Shown: positions 12,424-24,728 of the stretch, one piece after another | Position numbering within the stretch: position 1 is the first letter of the stretch | Layout of the letters: the number at the start of each line of letters is the position of its first letter | Assembly: GCF_036711975.1 (NCBI RefSeq) | Contig: NC_091968.1 | Span: 22,692,001 to 22,756,000 of the forward strand | DNA length: 64,000 bases | Source of the DNA: Onthophagus taurus | Lineage: Eukaryota > Arthropoda > Insecta > Coleoptera > Scarabaeidae | Direction: 5' to 3' | Program-made: the position numbers and the translations under genes | The notes under the pieces: generated by a model | What the model saw: the letters and a program-made list of their open reading frames with translations, nothing else | Told to the model about the DNA's origin: nothing | Databases searched by the model: none

Positions 12424-13602
12424 CTCTAGTAGAAGAACTAGGGAGCTAGTGACGAATACGGTGATAGAACACATAAAAAGCTTTCCAGCATTTGAAAGTC
12501 ACTATACTCGATCCCAAAATCCAGAACTGATGTTTTCAAATCCTGAATTAAACATAAGAAAAATGTATAATTTATACTTAGAAAAATGCAAGGAAAATAA
12601 CTTGAGTTCAATTAATGAATGGACATACAGGAAAATCTTTAAACGAGATTTCAAGCTACACTTCCATTTGCCACGTAAAGATTCCTGTGCGAAATGCGAT
12701 TTCTTAAACATGAAAATTAAGACAAGAACTGATGACGAAGAAAAAACAATTCTTGTACAAAGACATGATGTTCACTTGCAAGATGCTGAATTAGCTAGAA
12801 AAGCATTACAAGAAAATAAAATTCTGGCATCAAAAAATCCTGATAAATACTTTGTATTCTCTTTTGATTTACAAAAAGCCTTACCTTACCCCAAATTATC
12901 TATCTCAATCGCATATTATAAGCGAAATATGTATGTTTTAAACGAGAGTTTTCACAATGTCCACGATAATAAAGTTAATGTATGTGTGGGACGAAACTAT
13001 TGCTTCCAAGGGATTGCAAGAAGTAGCTTCTTGCTGTTTGAGGCATTTAGAAAATGTACAGGTAAATTGGTTGCAAATATGTTGGATAAGCTTTCTCAAA
13101 GGTGCTCCATACACTATTTTATATGAAACGTCGATGAAGGACAAAGAATTTAAAACTATAAATTTATTACCTACACGTCCTGGAAGACCGCCAAAATTTG
13201 AAAAAACGCCCTGGCGCCTTTGTACCAAGATGCCTATTACTTATGAAAAATATAAAGACATCAAGCAGTTATTATCTTATATACCACCGGTGCATCATGC
13301 ATATTTCGAACACTGCCACATACAGAGCATAAGTAAATACTATCAATATCTTGTATTTTTAACAATGTAATTAGCGTCTAAAATAAAAATACTACTTCTA
13401 TTTTATGTCGTGTCATTATTTGTAAACAGAATTGGATCAATATGAAGTATATTTTAAGGAATATTTGATTTTTCAAAATTGAAATTAAACCATTTTTACA
13501 ATTGTCTAATTTTGAAAGTGTTGTGTAAGTCCATTTGCAGCCCGTAAGTATACATCAGTTTAGTAAAATACGCCTAAAACAAATTTATATAACCAAATTA
13601 TA

Positions 13603-15361
13603 CAGTGTGTCCCCGGATTGTGTCCCCGTAAGGTATAATTGACGATAAATTTTTGAGTTCAAATTCCAGCTTTTGCAATTAAAGTCTGGATGTCATAAAA
13701 CGAAATATAACCAAGTTTTACGTCAAATGTCCTCAAAGTACCAAAGTTAACGCAAGAAGTTTGTTAACCGGTGCAGGTAAAGTGGTCTTTCTGAGCAATG
13801 TACCACAAAAGTTGATTAAGATAAAATGTTTGTTATGTTAAATTATAGCGATATGCCGATAATTTTATTAATTTTGCATATAAAAGAAAAAATGAGTTTT
13901 TTCTTGAAAATTTTTTTTAATATTTCGTTTTACAATAAAGACAGAGAGATCTGAGTGAACTAACAATTATCATTTGATAGCTTAGCTTTAACCTATTGTC
14001 AAATATTAATTGATCATATTTGCATTACAACATAAAATATTTATAGTGCAGTGCTATGGACTGGGGAACATTAGTTACAATGCAGTTTTAAGGCAATTTG
14101 AGGAAAAATTTGGATTTTTAGTAGATAAAAAAACAATTAAGAGAGTTATTAAAAAATTTACGGAAACGGGCAATGTGAAAAATAAAAGGAAGGAAAAAAA
14201 GCTTTTAGATGATCATGATGCGGCGTCGATTGTTGCAGTAACAAACGCAATGGATTACGGTAAGGTGTCGTTAAGAAAAAGGGCAGTTCATGTCGGTATA
14301 AGTAAATCCCATTTACAAAGAATTTATCGAGAAAATAAAATATTGCCGTATAAACCAAAACTATCCACACTATCGAATTAGGTCATGAAGCAAAACGTTT
14401 AGATTATTGTTTGTGGCTTCGGTACAAAATTGTGAAAGACAGAACTTTTTTAAAAAACACAATATTTTCGGACGAAGCATCGTTCACCACTAATGGAGTG
14501 GTTACATCACAAAATTGTTGATTCTGGTTAAAGACTAATCCACATTATCGCATAGCTTGTAAACACCAGTATTCCCAGAAAGTGAATGTGTGGTGTGCTG
14601 TTTTGTGATATTTGGAAATACTTGAAAATTGTTTATTTAATTATCTTCACGGCGTGGATTTAGAAAAACGCAATAAATTATATTTCCAACAAGATGGTTG
14701 CGGTCCACATTCCACCATTTTAATTAGAAATTATTTAAATACGTTATTTGGTAGAAAAAAATGGATTGTTAGATATGGTCCGCAACCATGGCCGCCAAGA
14801 AGTCCTGATTTATCTATTATGGATTTTTATTTTTGGGGTTATGTAAAACAAAAAGTGTACACTGAAAATTTTAATAACAATTTAGACCGTTTAAAACAAA
14901 AATTAAAACAGTTATTAGAGAAATTCCGTTGGACCATATTAGAAAAAGTTATAAACAATGTCGCAAAAGGGCTGAATTATGTTAGTGTTGGTGGTGGTAT
15001 CATTGAATAAGCTTTTATGTTAATTCAGTTTAGTTCGAAAATGTTTTGTTAATCTTATGATTTAAAAATCTGCATTTTGCTTTTATATCCTAAATTAATA
15101 AAATTCGGCATATCGCTATAATTTAACATAACAAACATTTTATCTTCATCAACTTTTGTCGTACATTGCTTAGAAAGACCAGTTTACCTGCAACAGTTAA
15201 CAAACTTCTTGCGTTAACTTTGGTACTTTGAGGACATTTGACGTAAAACTTGGTTATATTTCGTTTTATGACATCCAGACTTTAATTGCAAAAGATGGAA
15301 TTTGAATTCAAAAATGTATCGTCAATTATACCTTAAGGGGACACAATCCGGGGACACACTG
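13603..15361 (+). mobile_element. Mariner/IS630-like element with about 275-bp inverted repeats
   Basis: CAGTGTGTCCCCGGATTGTG at the left is matched by its complement at the right, with TA at 13601-13602 and 15362-15363. The inverted repeats run to about 13880 and 15090 and are nearly identical. It encodes the decayed transposase at 14010-15010 and sits inside the DDE transposon at 9387-15501. Confidence 0.88.
14010..15010 (+). pseudogene. Mariner-like transposase, broken
   Basis: The N-terminal helix-turn-helix region is open for 123 codons (14010-14381; FEEKFGFLVDKKTIKRVIKK). After a stop, the frame with IFSDEASFTTNG (first catalytic D) is broken by another stop near 14520. The C-terminal frame 14612-15010 holds LYFQQDGCGPHST (second D) and PPRSPDLSIMDFYFWGY (third). 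By my count 42 residues lie between the second and third D if the D of IMD is used. At least two stops make it inactive. Confidence 0.8.
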
Positions 15362-15866
15362 TATATTGATAAAACAGTAGAAATATTGCCAGACTTGATA
15401 TAATTTGCCTAAATTTTTTAATTAACAGATATGTTAACCTTTAATTTTCTCGAAACAAGAGAAAATGGACTTACACCACATTCAAAATAAACGGTCCAAA
15501 TATTTATAAAAAATGTGAAATAATGCAATCTATTCTAACTTTTTTAGTCTAATAATTTTTTTTAGACTAATCTATGCTACTTTTTTTAAACAGTCACCAG
15601 ATCTAGCTACCAACCTATTTTTCCCCCAAGCCTTTGTTTGACACCCCTCCCTATCCTTTTACATTGGGCGGATGACGTCACTGAGGTGAAACAACTTTCA
15701 GAAACGCCGATTCTAGACAGGAAGTTGTTAATTTTGTTGTAAATAACTTCCAGGAAATATCGAAGTATCTACTGCAATTAGAATTGAACCTGCTTCACAA
15801 TTATAGAATTTACTTCAGTATTGTAGAATTAGCATTTACTACTGTTTTATTCAACCCACCTATTGT

Positions 15867-16100
15867 TTCCGATATTTCTGGTGGTTTTTATGACTTAATT
15901 GCAGTCATATAACGAACAAAGATGGGGTTGTATACAGGTAGTTTACGAATCCCAAACTCTAGCGTGCAAAAATGTGCGTCCCTGGACCTAGTTCACTAGG
16001 AGGACCTATCAAAAATCACGTCCAGGTACTTTTTCGGGGTAATAATTACTGCCACTACTGTTTCTGAGGGTCATAAAAACCACCAGAAATATCGGAAGCT
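15867..16100. repeat. Short inverted-repeat element
   Basis: 'ttccgatatttctggtggtt' with 'tttatga' near 15877 is mirrored by 'tcataaaaaccaccagaaat' and 'atcggaa' near 16071-16097. The centre holds 'cctggacctagttcactagg'. Probably a MITE; no target duplication was identified. Confidence 0.55.
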
Positions 16101-16382
16101 AATAATATGGTAATAATATAGATTTGGCTGGATATTGCCACTCTCACTTCTGGTTAAAAAATGTGTATAAAATATATTCAAAGTTGATTTTTTTGTTAAT
16201 TGGTCGAGAACCAATGCATTGACCCTATTTCGTTAAAAATAAATCAAAATTATTTGTGATTGTCATTTGAACTATGAATTAATATCAGAAAAACATTATA
16301 AATAAACAGCAATAAAAAAAATCCAACTTCCACGATTAATTAATCCCAAAAAACACATTTACAAAACACTTAATAAAACAAC

Positions 16383-17363
16383 CTATTTCATTAAATGCCA
16401 ATTAGGTAAAATTTGAACAATCTTAGTAGAAATATGATGAGTTAAATTATAACAAACAGTTTCCCCACCGGCTAAAATCGCCCCCCAAGTACCAAAAGTA
16501 CCATAATCAAAAATCGTGTGATTACAAGACGCCAAAATAGCCAAATCATCGGCCGCTTTGTTTTTCTCACTAGCAATATAAACGTTATCGTAACTTTTAA
16601 AATGCGCTTGGCACCAACCCGGATCGTCACTTACCACGATAAAAGTAACATTTTTATACTTATTTAAGAAATACCCCATCGCCTTTCGATAAAACCCCAT
16701 CCCGACCGCGTTTATATGCAACTTTCTTTGTAAGTATCCGATATAATCGGTTCTTCTCACGTGAATCCCAACGAAAACCGATCCCGATTTACCTTTTGAA
16801 GCTTCCCTTAATAATTTTTGACTTCTCACCAACAAAGCTCGTCGAAACGAAAACTCTTGGATGATATCTTGGACCCATGATAAAACAATTTCCAGTTCCA
16901 TCGTGTACTTCTTTAATATAATACTTTGGTTTGTGTAATTCCACGAATCGACTGATCGTACGAAACGGTTTAACTCGCAATGGCCGATTTCTTCAAAACT
17001 TGGTACGGATAAAACGTCAAATACTTTATCTAATTCAGCACGGATACATTGTGGCACGTAAGTTTCCAATCCAGTTCGTCTTCCGATCGCCCAAACGCTC
17101 GCATATGCCCACATTTGGTTTCCCAATCTTCCTCCTTGTTCCACTGTTACGATACCCTGTTGGGGACATCTTCGATGCTTGAAAACTACTCTTCGTTTAA
17201 TGTTACCTTTACAAATGCGTTGTTCGAAGTCCGCGTATCGTTTTACTGTTGTATGTTTTGCGTTGATATCGTACAAAGGGAACAAAAAAACGTGCACGAA
17301 AGAGATCACACACAGTGCTAAAATCGTTGCTGTGAACAGTATGTTTTGGTTGGCGTTTATCAT
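16383..17363 (-). CDS. Galactoside alpha-1,2-fucosyltransferase (GT11)
   Basis: Type II Golgi enzyme that moves fucose from GDP-fucose to the 2-hydroxyl of a terminal galactose on glycans. Single exon, 326 residues from the ATG at 17363; upstream in-frame codons include no ATG. A hydrophobic segment at residues about 8-30 fits a signal anchor. Family signatures are intact: GGRLGNQMW (77-85), HVRRTDY (201-207, the HxRRxD donor-binding motif) and FDYGTFGTWG (285-294). NYTNQS, NVT and NHT are possible N-glycosylation sites. The length fits animal FUT1/FUT2 and C. elegans relatives. A diverged paralogue without the signatures lies at 29014-29964 on the other strand, so the pair probably came from local duplication and was then pushed apart by transposons. 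The natural acceptor cannot be read from sequence. Confidence 0.88.
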   Translation of the reverse strand: MINANQNILFTATILALCVISFVHVFLFPLYDINAKHTTVKRYADFEQRICKGNIKRRVVFKHRRCPQQGIVTVEQGGRLGNQMWAYASVWAIGRRTGLETYVPQCIRAELDKVFDVLSVPSFEEIGHCELNRFVRSVDSWNYTNQSIILKKYTMELEIVLSWVQDIIQEFSFRRALLVRSQKLLREASKGKSGSVFVGIHVRRTDYIGYLQRKLHINAVGMGFYRKAMGYFLNKYKNVTFIVVSDDPGWCQAHFKSYDNVYIASEKNKAADDLAILASCNHTIFDYGTFGTWGAILAGGETVCYNLTHHISTKIVQILPNWHLMK

Positions 17364-17752
17364 TTTAATAATGTGTAGTTTAAATCGCGGCACGTGTACA
17401 TTTTTATCGTTTTAGTCTTCGAACAGCTTCTTTCGGCGTTTGAGGCATTCTGTTTTATTGATTTTTTGTAGGGTATAAACAGTAGTGAATTTAGGTACAT
17501 TGCTATTGGAATAAACTCGTTCCCATATTCTTTTTGATTATTACCACTTTTTACTAATATTTATACTAATAATAATCATATTGAGTAATATTATCCATTT
17601 TAAGAAATATAAAATAAATTTTATTTAAAAGTTGAGGTTATGTATGTAACTATTTCAATGCTACCAACACAACTCAATAAAAACTCCATTAATGTTTTAA
17701 TGAATAAATGTATACATATACATTCATTCTTTAAGAAACTAAAATTAAAAAA

Positions 17753-18507
17753 TTCTAACCTATAAATTAAAAAGTAGGTGTAAATGATCAAAGTTTTTTT
17801 TTTACCTTGAAATGGTCGGAAAAGTTTGTAGAGGTGTAGGAAAAGTTTTCAAAGTTCCAATACGATCACTTTTAGTCGTCTTTAGCAACTTTTCTTCTTG
17901 ATATTTATAAAAACTGTTTATAACCAACTTGTATTTTTGACGTTTGTCAAAAGCGCCATCTGTGGGGTGCTAAAATAAAAAGAATTGTTTTAAAATATAA
18001 TTATAATTAATTAATTTTTTTATTAATCTAATCATATAATTTCTACTTTTGAATTAAAAAGTTATTAATTAAATTTTTTTCTTATAATAATTAATTAAAT
18101 TATTACATATAATTAATTGTTGTTGTTTAGAAGCGCCATCTATGAAAATTTATAATTATTTCTATTACTTGGTTTAATTAAAAACGATTTTTAACTTATT
18201 TCATGAAATTAATGAAAATATGAACAATTTTATTATTGTTTGAAGAATAAATGTTTATGTTTAAAAAAAAAAAAAAAATTCTAATCTATAAATTAAATTG
18301 TAGGTGTAAATGATCAAAGTTTATCTTTTTTTACCTTGAAATGGTCGGAAAAGTTTGTAGAGGTGTAAGAAAACTTTTAAAAGTTCCAATACGATCACTT
18401 TTAGTGCTCGTTAGCAACTTTTCTTCGCGATATTTATAAAAACTGTTTATAACCAACTAATATTTTTGACATTTGTCAAAAGCGCCATCTGTGGGCTGCT
18501 AAAATAA
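17753..18507. repeat. Direct duplication of about 225 bp in the FUT-HINT intergenic region
   Basis: 17753-17975 and 18283-18507 agree closely ('ggtgtaaatgatcaaagttt', 'ccttgaaatggtcggaaaag', 'caatacgatcacttttagt'). Each ends with 'aaaagcgccatctgtggg'. Another GCGCCATCT lies at 18134. No coding capacity. Confidence 0.8.
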
Positions 18508-18713
18508 AAGGAATTGGTTGTTATTGAAATTCTTTAAATTTAAAATTAAATTTAAAATTTTTTATAAAAAATAATCTAAATTTGTTACGAAATTTTAAAA
18601 TATTTACAAATTCTTATCGCAATCTTTAACCTTGTACAAAACGATAAATTTAATCAGCAATAAATAAAAAAATTCTTTCACTCCCTACTAGATGGCAGCA
18701 CATTATCAATAAA

Positions 18714-19359
<646 letters not shown>

Positions 19360-20005
19360 AAATATATCAAAAAAAGTTTTCAAATTTCGTTTGTTGTGTT
19401 AGTAAAAAATGATGGAGGTTAATAAATATATTAAAAGGAGTGTTTTTAATTTTTTAAAGTAATGTAGAATAGAAACACCATAAAGTTCGTTTTTTTTCCT
19501 ATAATACCTGTCAAATTGTAAAGTTGGCAAAATTAATAGGGAGTTTTGTTTTATCATGTTTTGAAATAAATATGTCAAACTGACGTTTATTTGAGTTTTC
19601 CTATTTAAAATATAATAGGTATATTTATTTATCTAAAAATTTATTAAAATTTTAACCTCAACTATTTAGTTACTGAAAATGTTATTAGAAATCAGGAAAA
19701 CAACCTAAATTTTATAAGGGCCCTACTTAATACCAACAGAAACCCAAAAAAATTTACTTTGACAAGTATTATAGAAAAAATACGAACTATTCTTCCTATA
19801 AATACTTATTTGCGTGTTTCTGTAGTAAGAATGCATTAAAAAGTAACTGATATAACAAGTGATAACTTCAATTATCGACTTTCACTATCAGAAACAATTC
19901 AATCACAACGATTTGTAATATTTGTATCAATAAGATCTTGAGAGTCTTATGGTTATGACTAACATCTGTTAAAGAAGTAGTCCTGGTTTAGGTAGGTGTT
20001 ATATA

Positions 20006-20523
20006 CAGTATGTCCACGGAAAAGGTGTTGAATAGGAAAAACTTTTTTATTTTTAATTTTATCGAAAAAAGTTGTCTTGATAAAAAATTTTGCTAGTTTT
20101 TAGAGTAAGATTGGGATAGAAACATTTAACATACTTTATACGCGGTGTTCAGAAAATTGAAAAAACTTTAAATGGTACAAGAGTAAAGTCAATTTATTTG
20201 AGAAGATATGGAAATAAGTTATTAGGAAAAGTTGTTCAAAAGTAAAAGGTAGTCTCTAATACCAATTTTCGAAAAATTCGGCCTACTTTTATTTATTTGT
20301 CATCATTAAATTTATTTTAATATCAATTAACTAATTCCAAATTAACAATGCATGAGTTGTAAGTTTATTTACTCAAACACACCATCCTGTTGGGCACATG
20401 CTTTTAAACGAACAAGTAATTCATCAAAACTTTTTCTAACCTCATGTAAAGATATTGAAAATTAAAAAAATTAATTAAATTAAAAAGTTTTTCCTATTCA
20501 ACACCTTTTCCGTGGACATACTG
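20006..20523. mobile_element. MITE (518 bp), TA target
   Basis: CAGTATGTCCACGGAAAAGG at the left and its complement at the right, with TA at 20004-20005 and 20524-20525. Inverted repeats are about 45 bp ('tgttgaataggaaaaacttt'). No open frame. Confidence 0.85.
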
Positions 20524-20829
20524 TATATTCAAGATGATGTTGGGATTTCGACTGGAACTAATTTGACACAGTTACTTCAGGGCATTTTGGAAACAAAGCG
20601 TCGACCAATGTTATCATTGTGGCAAGTTTTTTTTGTTCATAGTTATAAAGATTGTGGAAGTAGCTTCATTTATCTGCCTCAGACTACATTCTGCTTACTG
20701 TGAAACTAATGATCATTGTCAATATTTTCTTCTAATATTTTCTAGTCAAGATGTTAGGTTGGCAATTATTTCTCCATATCTCCTTGCGCATGTAGTTTCA
20801 TGTGGGGGTGAATGAAATAATAACTTGTG

Positions 20830-21780
20830 TTTCTATGCATTTTACCAGAAGAACTAAAATACGGGAAAATTATACCAATACAGAAACCTGGAGATCCCAA
20901 CGACCTGAATAATCCGTCCAATCTCTGTCCTACCTACAATGCCCAAAATTTTGGAAATTGTCATAAAGAAGTGCTTACTCAAATATTTGACTTATGAAAA
21001 CTTATTAACGACTTACCAACACGGTTATCAACCAGGTAAATCCTAGAGCACGGCACTGCTTAATGTATGACAAGTGATTAAGATGATCAGAAGAGGTTTT
21101 GATGAACAAAGATATACTCAAATTGCCTTTTGTGATCTTAGCAAGACTTTTGATCTGTAAATCATGACATTCTTACTAAGAAATTGAACAAATACGGAAT
21201 AAGAGATAAGGCCCTTAACCTGTTGGTTTCATATCTAGATCAGCGACAACAACAAACTCATTGGAAAAGTGAAATATCGGAGTGGAAGAGAGTCGAAACA
21301 GGAGTTCCGCAAGATTCGATTCTCGCCGGATTTTGCTTTATGCGTAATGCTTTATGCATTACTTCCTTCATAAACGTGGAAAAGTATATTGAAAGACTTC
21401 AGAAAAAAACTAGTACAACAATGCTTGAGGCAGAAAAGTGATTCAAGTCGAACAAATTACAACTAAATCCAAGTTACTTACGTTTTATACGAAAACCAAT
21501 GATCACGTTACAAATCAAAAGACTAAATTCCTTGGCGTGGTGTTTACGGAATCTTTGAGTTGGTCGGAACACATATCGCAGCTTAAAAAGAAATTAGTAA
21601 CTTCAATATATTGTTTAAAAGTAATGGTTAAAAATGTACCATCGGCTGAATCACGAAATGTGTATTTCGGATACTTGCACAGCATGGCGGTGTATGGCAT
21701 AGCAATATTGGGTGCTTCCAGTGGCCTTAAAGAAGTTTTCAAATAGCAAAGGAAAGCGATAAGATCGCTAATATAGGTTT
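20830..21780 (+). mobile_element. LINE reverse-transcriptase relic, copy A
   Basis: Decayed RT of the jockey/CR1 type on the plus strand. IAFCDLSKTFD lies near 21120, GIRDKALNLLVSYLDQRQQQ near 21200, and VETGVPQDSI follows. The C-terminal part 21438-21746 (FLGVVFTESLSWSEHISQLK, YFGYLHSMAVYGI) is in another frame, and the YADD region is missing between them. Ends near 21780, where a foldback-element fragment begins. Confidence 0.75.
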
Positions 21781-21784
21781 AAAA

Positions 21785-22026
21785 CAACATCAGATGTTGT
21801 CAAATAGATTGTCATTTGTTGTATCGGAGTATCTTATACAGGCTGGTCTAAAATTGAATTACTGTTTCTCTATATTCAATGGCGAGAAAGCCCCATATTT
21901 TTTAGCCTATCAGAAAGAGAATTTAATTCTCTACAAATTATCTATAAACATTCCGATACCTATTTATTGTTCTAACTTATTGTTCTAACTTATTGTTCTA
22001 ACGAACCAGTTACGTGAGACACCTGT
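21785..22026. mobile_element. Fragment of the 10450-12274 foldback family
   Basis: Matches one arm of the nested element ('ttgtcaaatagattgtcatt', 'aacattccgatacctattta') and ends 'acgaaccagttacgtgagac' plus 'acctg' before TATA. It lies between two LINE relics. Confidence 0.75.
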
Positions 22027-22330
22027 ATATATAAATGATTTGCCTTTCAATCTAACATCAGAGGTAACATGTGTGTATGCCGACGTCATTTATAACAATA
22101 GCAAAAACGGAGCAAAAAGTGAAAAGGTGCAGCGATAAAAACTTGGAAAGAGCAGAAATATGGTTCCATAACAACAAATTGAAAATCAATGCTGAGAAAA
22201 TACAGTATTTAAAATTTGCACCAAAAAATGATACAACGGTGTGTAATATCAAGTACTTAGGGATGAATATAGATAAGAAACTTACCTGGTAGTCACATAT
22301 ATCGGGATTTAGCTTCTAAATAGCTTATTT
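22027..22330 (+). mobile_element. LINE reverse-transcriptase relic, copy B (short)
   Basis: INDLPFNLTSEVTCVYADVI near 22030-22085 keeps the tail of an RT catalytic block (YAD). NNSKNGAKSEKV and YLGMNIDKKLTW follow with frame changes. It is a piece of the same general LINE type as its neighbours. Confidence 0.6.
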
Positions 22331-22519
22331 TGCAAATTTCCAAAGTGTTGCAAGTTATGGATACTGTTCTGGTGTATGGCATCGGACTCAGTTCGTATCT
22401 TCACCCTTCAAAAAAAGCAATCAGATCACTATGCAACCTAAAACCGTACGAAAGCTGCAAAGATCACTTTAATACAGAAAAAATACTTACCCTGCACTGC
22501 TTAGTGTAATCCAAAGTAT

Positions 22520-23618
22520 AATAACTGGTTTTGATACAAAATTATACACAAGTAGTTTTCTGTGACCTGAGTAAAGCTTTTGACTCAGTGAATCACCAAA
22601 TTCTTCTGAAAAAAATTGAAAAATACGGCATAAACGAAAATGGAAATAAACGTATTGCTTCATATCTTCAGGAAAGACAACAATAGACACACTGGAAGGG
22701 AACAATTTCTGAATCGAGAACAGTGGAAACTGGAGTACCACAGTGCTCTGTGCTCGGACCAGTTTTATTCCTGTTATATTTAAACGATTTACCAAAAAAT
22801 ATAAAGGCAGACTCAATGTGCTTGTATGCTGATGACACCTCATACATAAATAGTTCTAAAGACTTAAAAGACCTAAAAGAAAAAACAAATATAACATTAA
22901 ATGAAACAAAAAATTGGTTCGAAATAAATAATCTACAACTGAACAGAGAAAAAACACATCACTTACTTTCTTCACAAAACAAAACCAGGAGGTCAGAGAT
23001 AATACTACAATGTTTCTAGGAGTTACACTATCAGAAACTCTTTCATGGAGGGACCACATAAAAAAATTGAAGGAAGAATTGGCAACGGCACTGTATTGTT
23101 TAAGTATGTTAGCTAAAAGTTTACCGGAGGAAGAAATAAGGAATGTATATTTTGCGTACTTTCATAGTATGGCGATATATGGCATACTTACCTGGGGCGC
23201 ATCTAGTGCGCCCCAGGTAAAAAATTGGGTTATAGAGAAAGTTGCAGAGGCTATTTTAGGGAGTTGAAGATACAGACAATACCATCCCGTTTTGTTTTTT
23301 CTTGTCGACAATATGTTTATGCGCAAAGAGAGACATTGGAAAGAAATATAGACTCTCAGAACTATAGTACACGATATGGAAACAATTTACTGGTACAGAA
23401 GTACACAGAGTACAGAAGTCACAAAATACTTTCAAATATATTTCAATAAAACTATATAATGCTCTACCATCAAGAACAAAACAATTAGACGAGAAGACAT
23501 TTAAAGCGGAAGTGAAGAAACACCTAATAGAAGGTGAAATTTATTCAATTCAAGAATACTATGGAAGTAAGATGTTTTGTATATTTGAGAAATAAACTAT
23601 TATTATTATTATTATTAT
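22520..23618 (+). mobile_element. LINE reverse-transcriptase relic, copy C, with 3' end
   Basis: Best preserved copy: VFCDLSKAFDSVNHQILLKK (about 22557-22615), a stop, then 22723-23019 with VETGVPQCSVLGPVLFLLY and MCLYADDTSY (YADD catalytic motif), then 23010-23267 in another frame (VTLSETLSWRDHIKKLKEEL). The tail is a run of TAT/ATT triplets at 23597-23617, as at the 3' end of several non-LTR clades. 5' truncated and frame-shifted, so inactive. Confidence 0.8.
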
Positions 23619-23619
23619 G

Positions 23620-23965
23620 AAAGCACATAGGGCTATCTCTTAGGTTGCAATTGCCTCCTCTAAAGTGCTAGTCAAAGCATGGAGAGCAGTAATTGTTGAT
23701 TTTGCTTTTTGGTAAGTATGTTGGGTAGGGTGAAGTAAATTAGTGACAAGCACTCCATTTCTAAGGTATTGATCGATTACTTTTTTCATCTCTTTGAGGA
23801 GAAATGAAGTTAGACCCATTGGTCTGTATGCCTTTAGGTATGAAAACCACCTTTACTTTCCTCCATAGTGTGGGTATATAGCTAAGGCTGTTGCTAGCTA
23901 TATATAGGGATATTGTTACTGGAAGCAGGTCTTCTAAGCCTTTTTGCATAAAAATAAGCAGAATT
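23620..23965 (-). pseudogene. Reverse-transcriptase fragment of another LINE
   Basis: Minus frame 23949-23761 reads MQKGLEDLLPVTISLYIASN, then LSYIPTLWRKVKVVFIPKG, the N-terminal RT block of non-LTR elements. It ends in a frame change. Opposite in orientation to the LINE pieces to its left. Confidence 0.65.
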
Positions 23966-24084
23966 TCATCCTCCAGGCGATTTTAGAGGCTTGAAATTAT
24001 GAGTTACAAGCTCATAATTAGTTCCTAACCCCATCTCATCTCTATTCCATACCCACTTATATAGCCAATAATTTGCATGACTAA

Positions 24085-24375
24085 GGTCCATTACTACCAT
24101 CTTTTAGTTAAATTTATCTTATAGATAAACCCATCTACTAGCCAATGAGAGCGCGTAAAATAGCCGTAACCATGGTAATAATCCCTTAGATAGCTTAACC
24201 AGAAGATGGTAGTAACGAGCCTAAGGCCCACTTTCCACTTTTTATTTACCACTTCCTGATAAATTTATCCTATAGATAAATCCAGTTCTTAGCCAACGAG
24301 AGGGCTTAAAACCGCTGTAACCATGGTAATTATCTATCGGATAAATTTATCAAGAGGTGGTAAAAGTGGGTCTTA
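24085..24375. repeat. Two short adjacent inverted-repeat elements
   Basis: 24092-24232 has 'ttactaccatctt' paired with 'aagatggtagtaa'. 24228-24375 has 'cccactttccactttt' and 'gataaatttatcctatagat' paired with the complements near 24340-24375. Both contain 'gtaaccatggtaat' and 'agccaa(c/t)gagag', so they share a core. Confidence 0.6.
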
Positions 24376-24728
24376 CTCAGACTTTGACATGTATAACACA
24401 AAGTCATGGTGCACATCTCGATTGACGTGGGCTGATCCGCTGTTATGCAATTTCTGTTGTAACATATCACATTTATTATGAAAACTTGGAGATGTTTTCT
24501 TTTATTTGGTGAAGATTTACATTTCTGTCTTGCTTTGCTTCTTTCCTTCTTTTAAGGGTCGATTACACGGAGATAGTATACACGCCACTAGCGCACTTTT
24601 TTACTATCCGGCTAGTTAGATAGTTGGCGAATAAAAAGCGTGCATGATTACACGCAACAAGTAAACAAGCTTGATCTTGTTCACTCGCAACCACCTGATT
24701 ATTGTGTTTATGTGTACAAAGCCTCAAC

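Larger units (their letters stand above)
9883..13370 (+). pseudogene. Transposase-like gene split by a 2.1 kb insertion and a frameshift
   Basis: The N-terminal part (9883-10318) has CNCSKKCIERI followed by IFDKFWNIGDFNKQNVFLY. The second part (12432 on) has SHYTRSQNPELMF, then CAKCDFLNMKIKTRT and FVFSFDLQKALPYPKLS. After a frame change near 12960 it resumes as YVWDETIASKGLQEVASC. I recognise this as a large family of uncharacterised insect proteins linked to DNA transposons, but I cannot name the superfamily. The first two parts lie in the same frame across the hAT target duplication, so the gene was open when the hAT-like element landed. The C-terminal part is short for the family (LLPTRPGRPPKF follows too early), pointing to a deletion near 13080. 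Confidence 0.65.
9387..15501 (+). mobile_element. DDE-type DNA transposon of unassigned superfamily, carrying nested elements
   Basis: Terminal inverted repeats of about 40 bp: 'atttggatcgtttattttga' with 'gtggtgtaagtccattttt' at 9387-9428, and the complement at 15461-15501 with few mismatches. A related short stretch in direct orientation lies near 13512-13535. After the hAT-like (10319-12423) and mariner-like (13603-15361) insertions are removed, only about 2.2 kb of the element is left, so it was also internally deleted. It encodes the broken protein listed separately. Confidence 0.7.

Noticed and set aside
16931-17415. Three plus-strand frames over the fucosyltransferase
   Set aside because: Complementary-strand shadows of a well-supported minus-strand gene.
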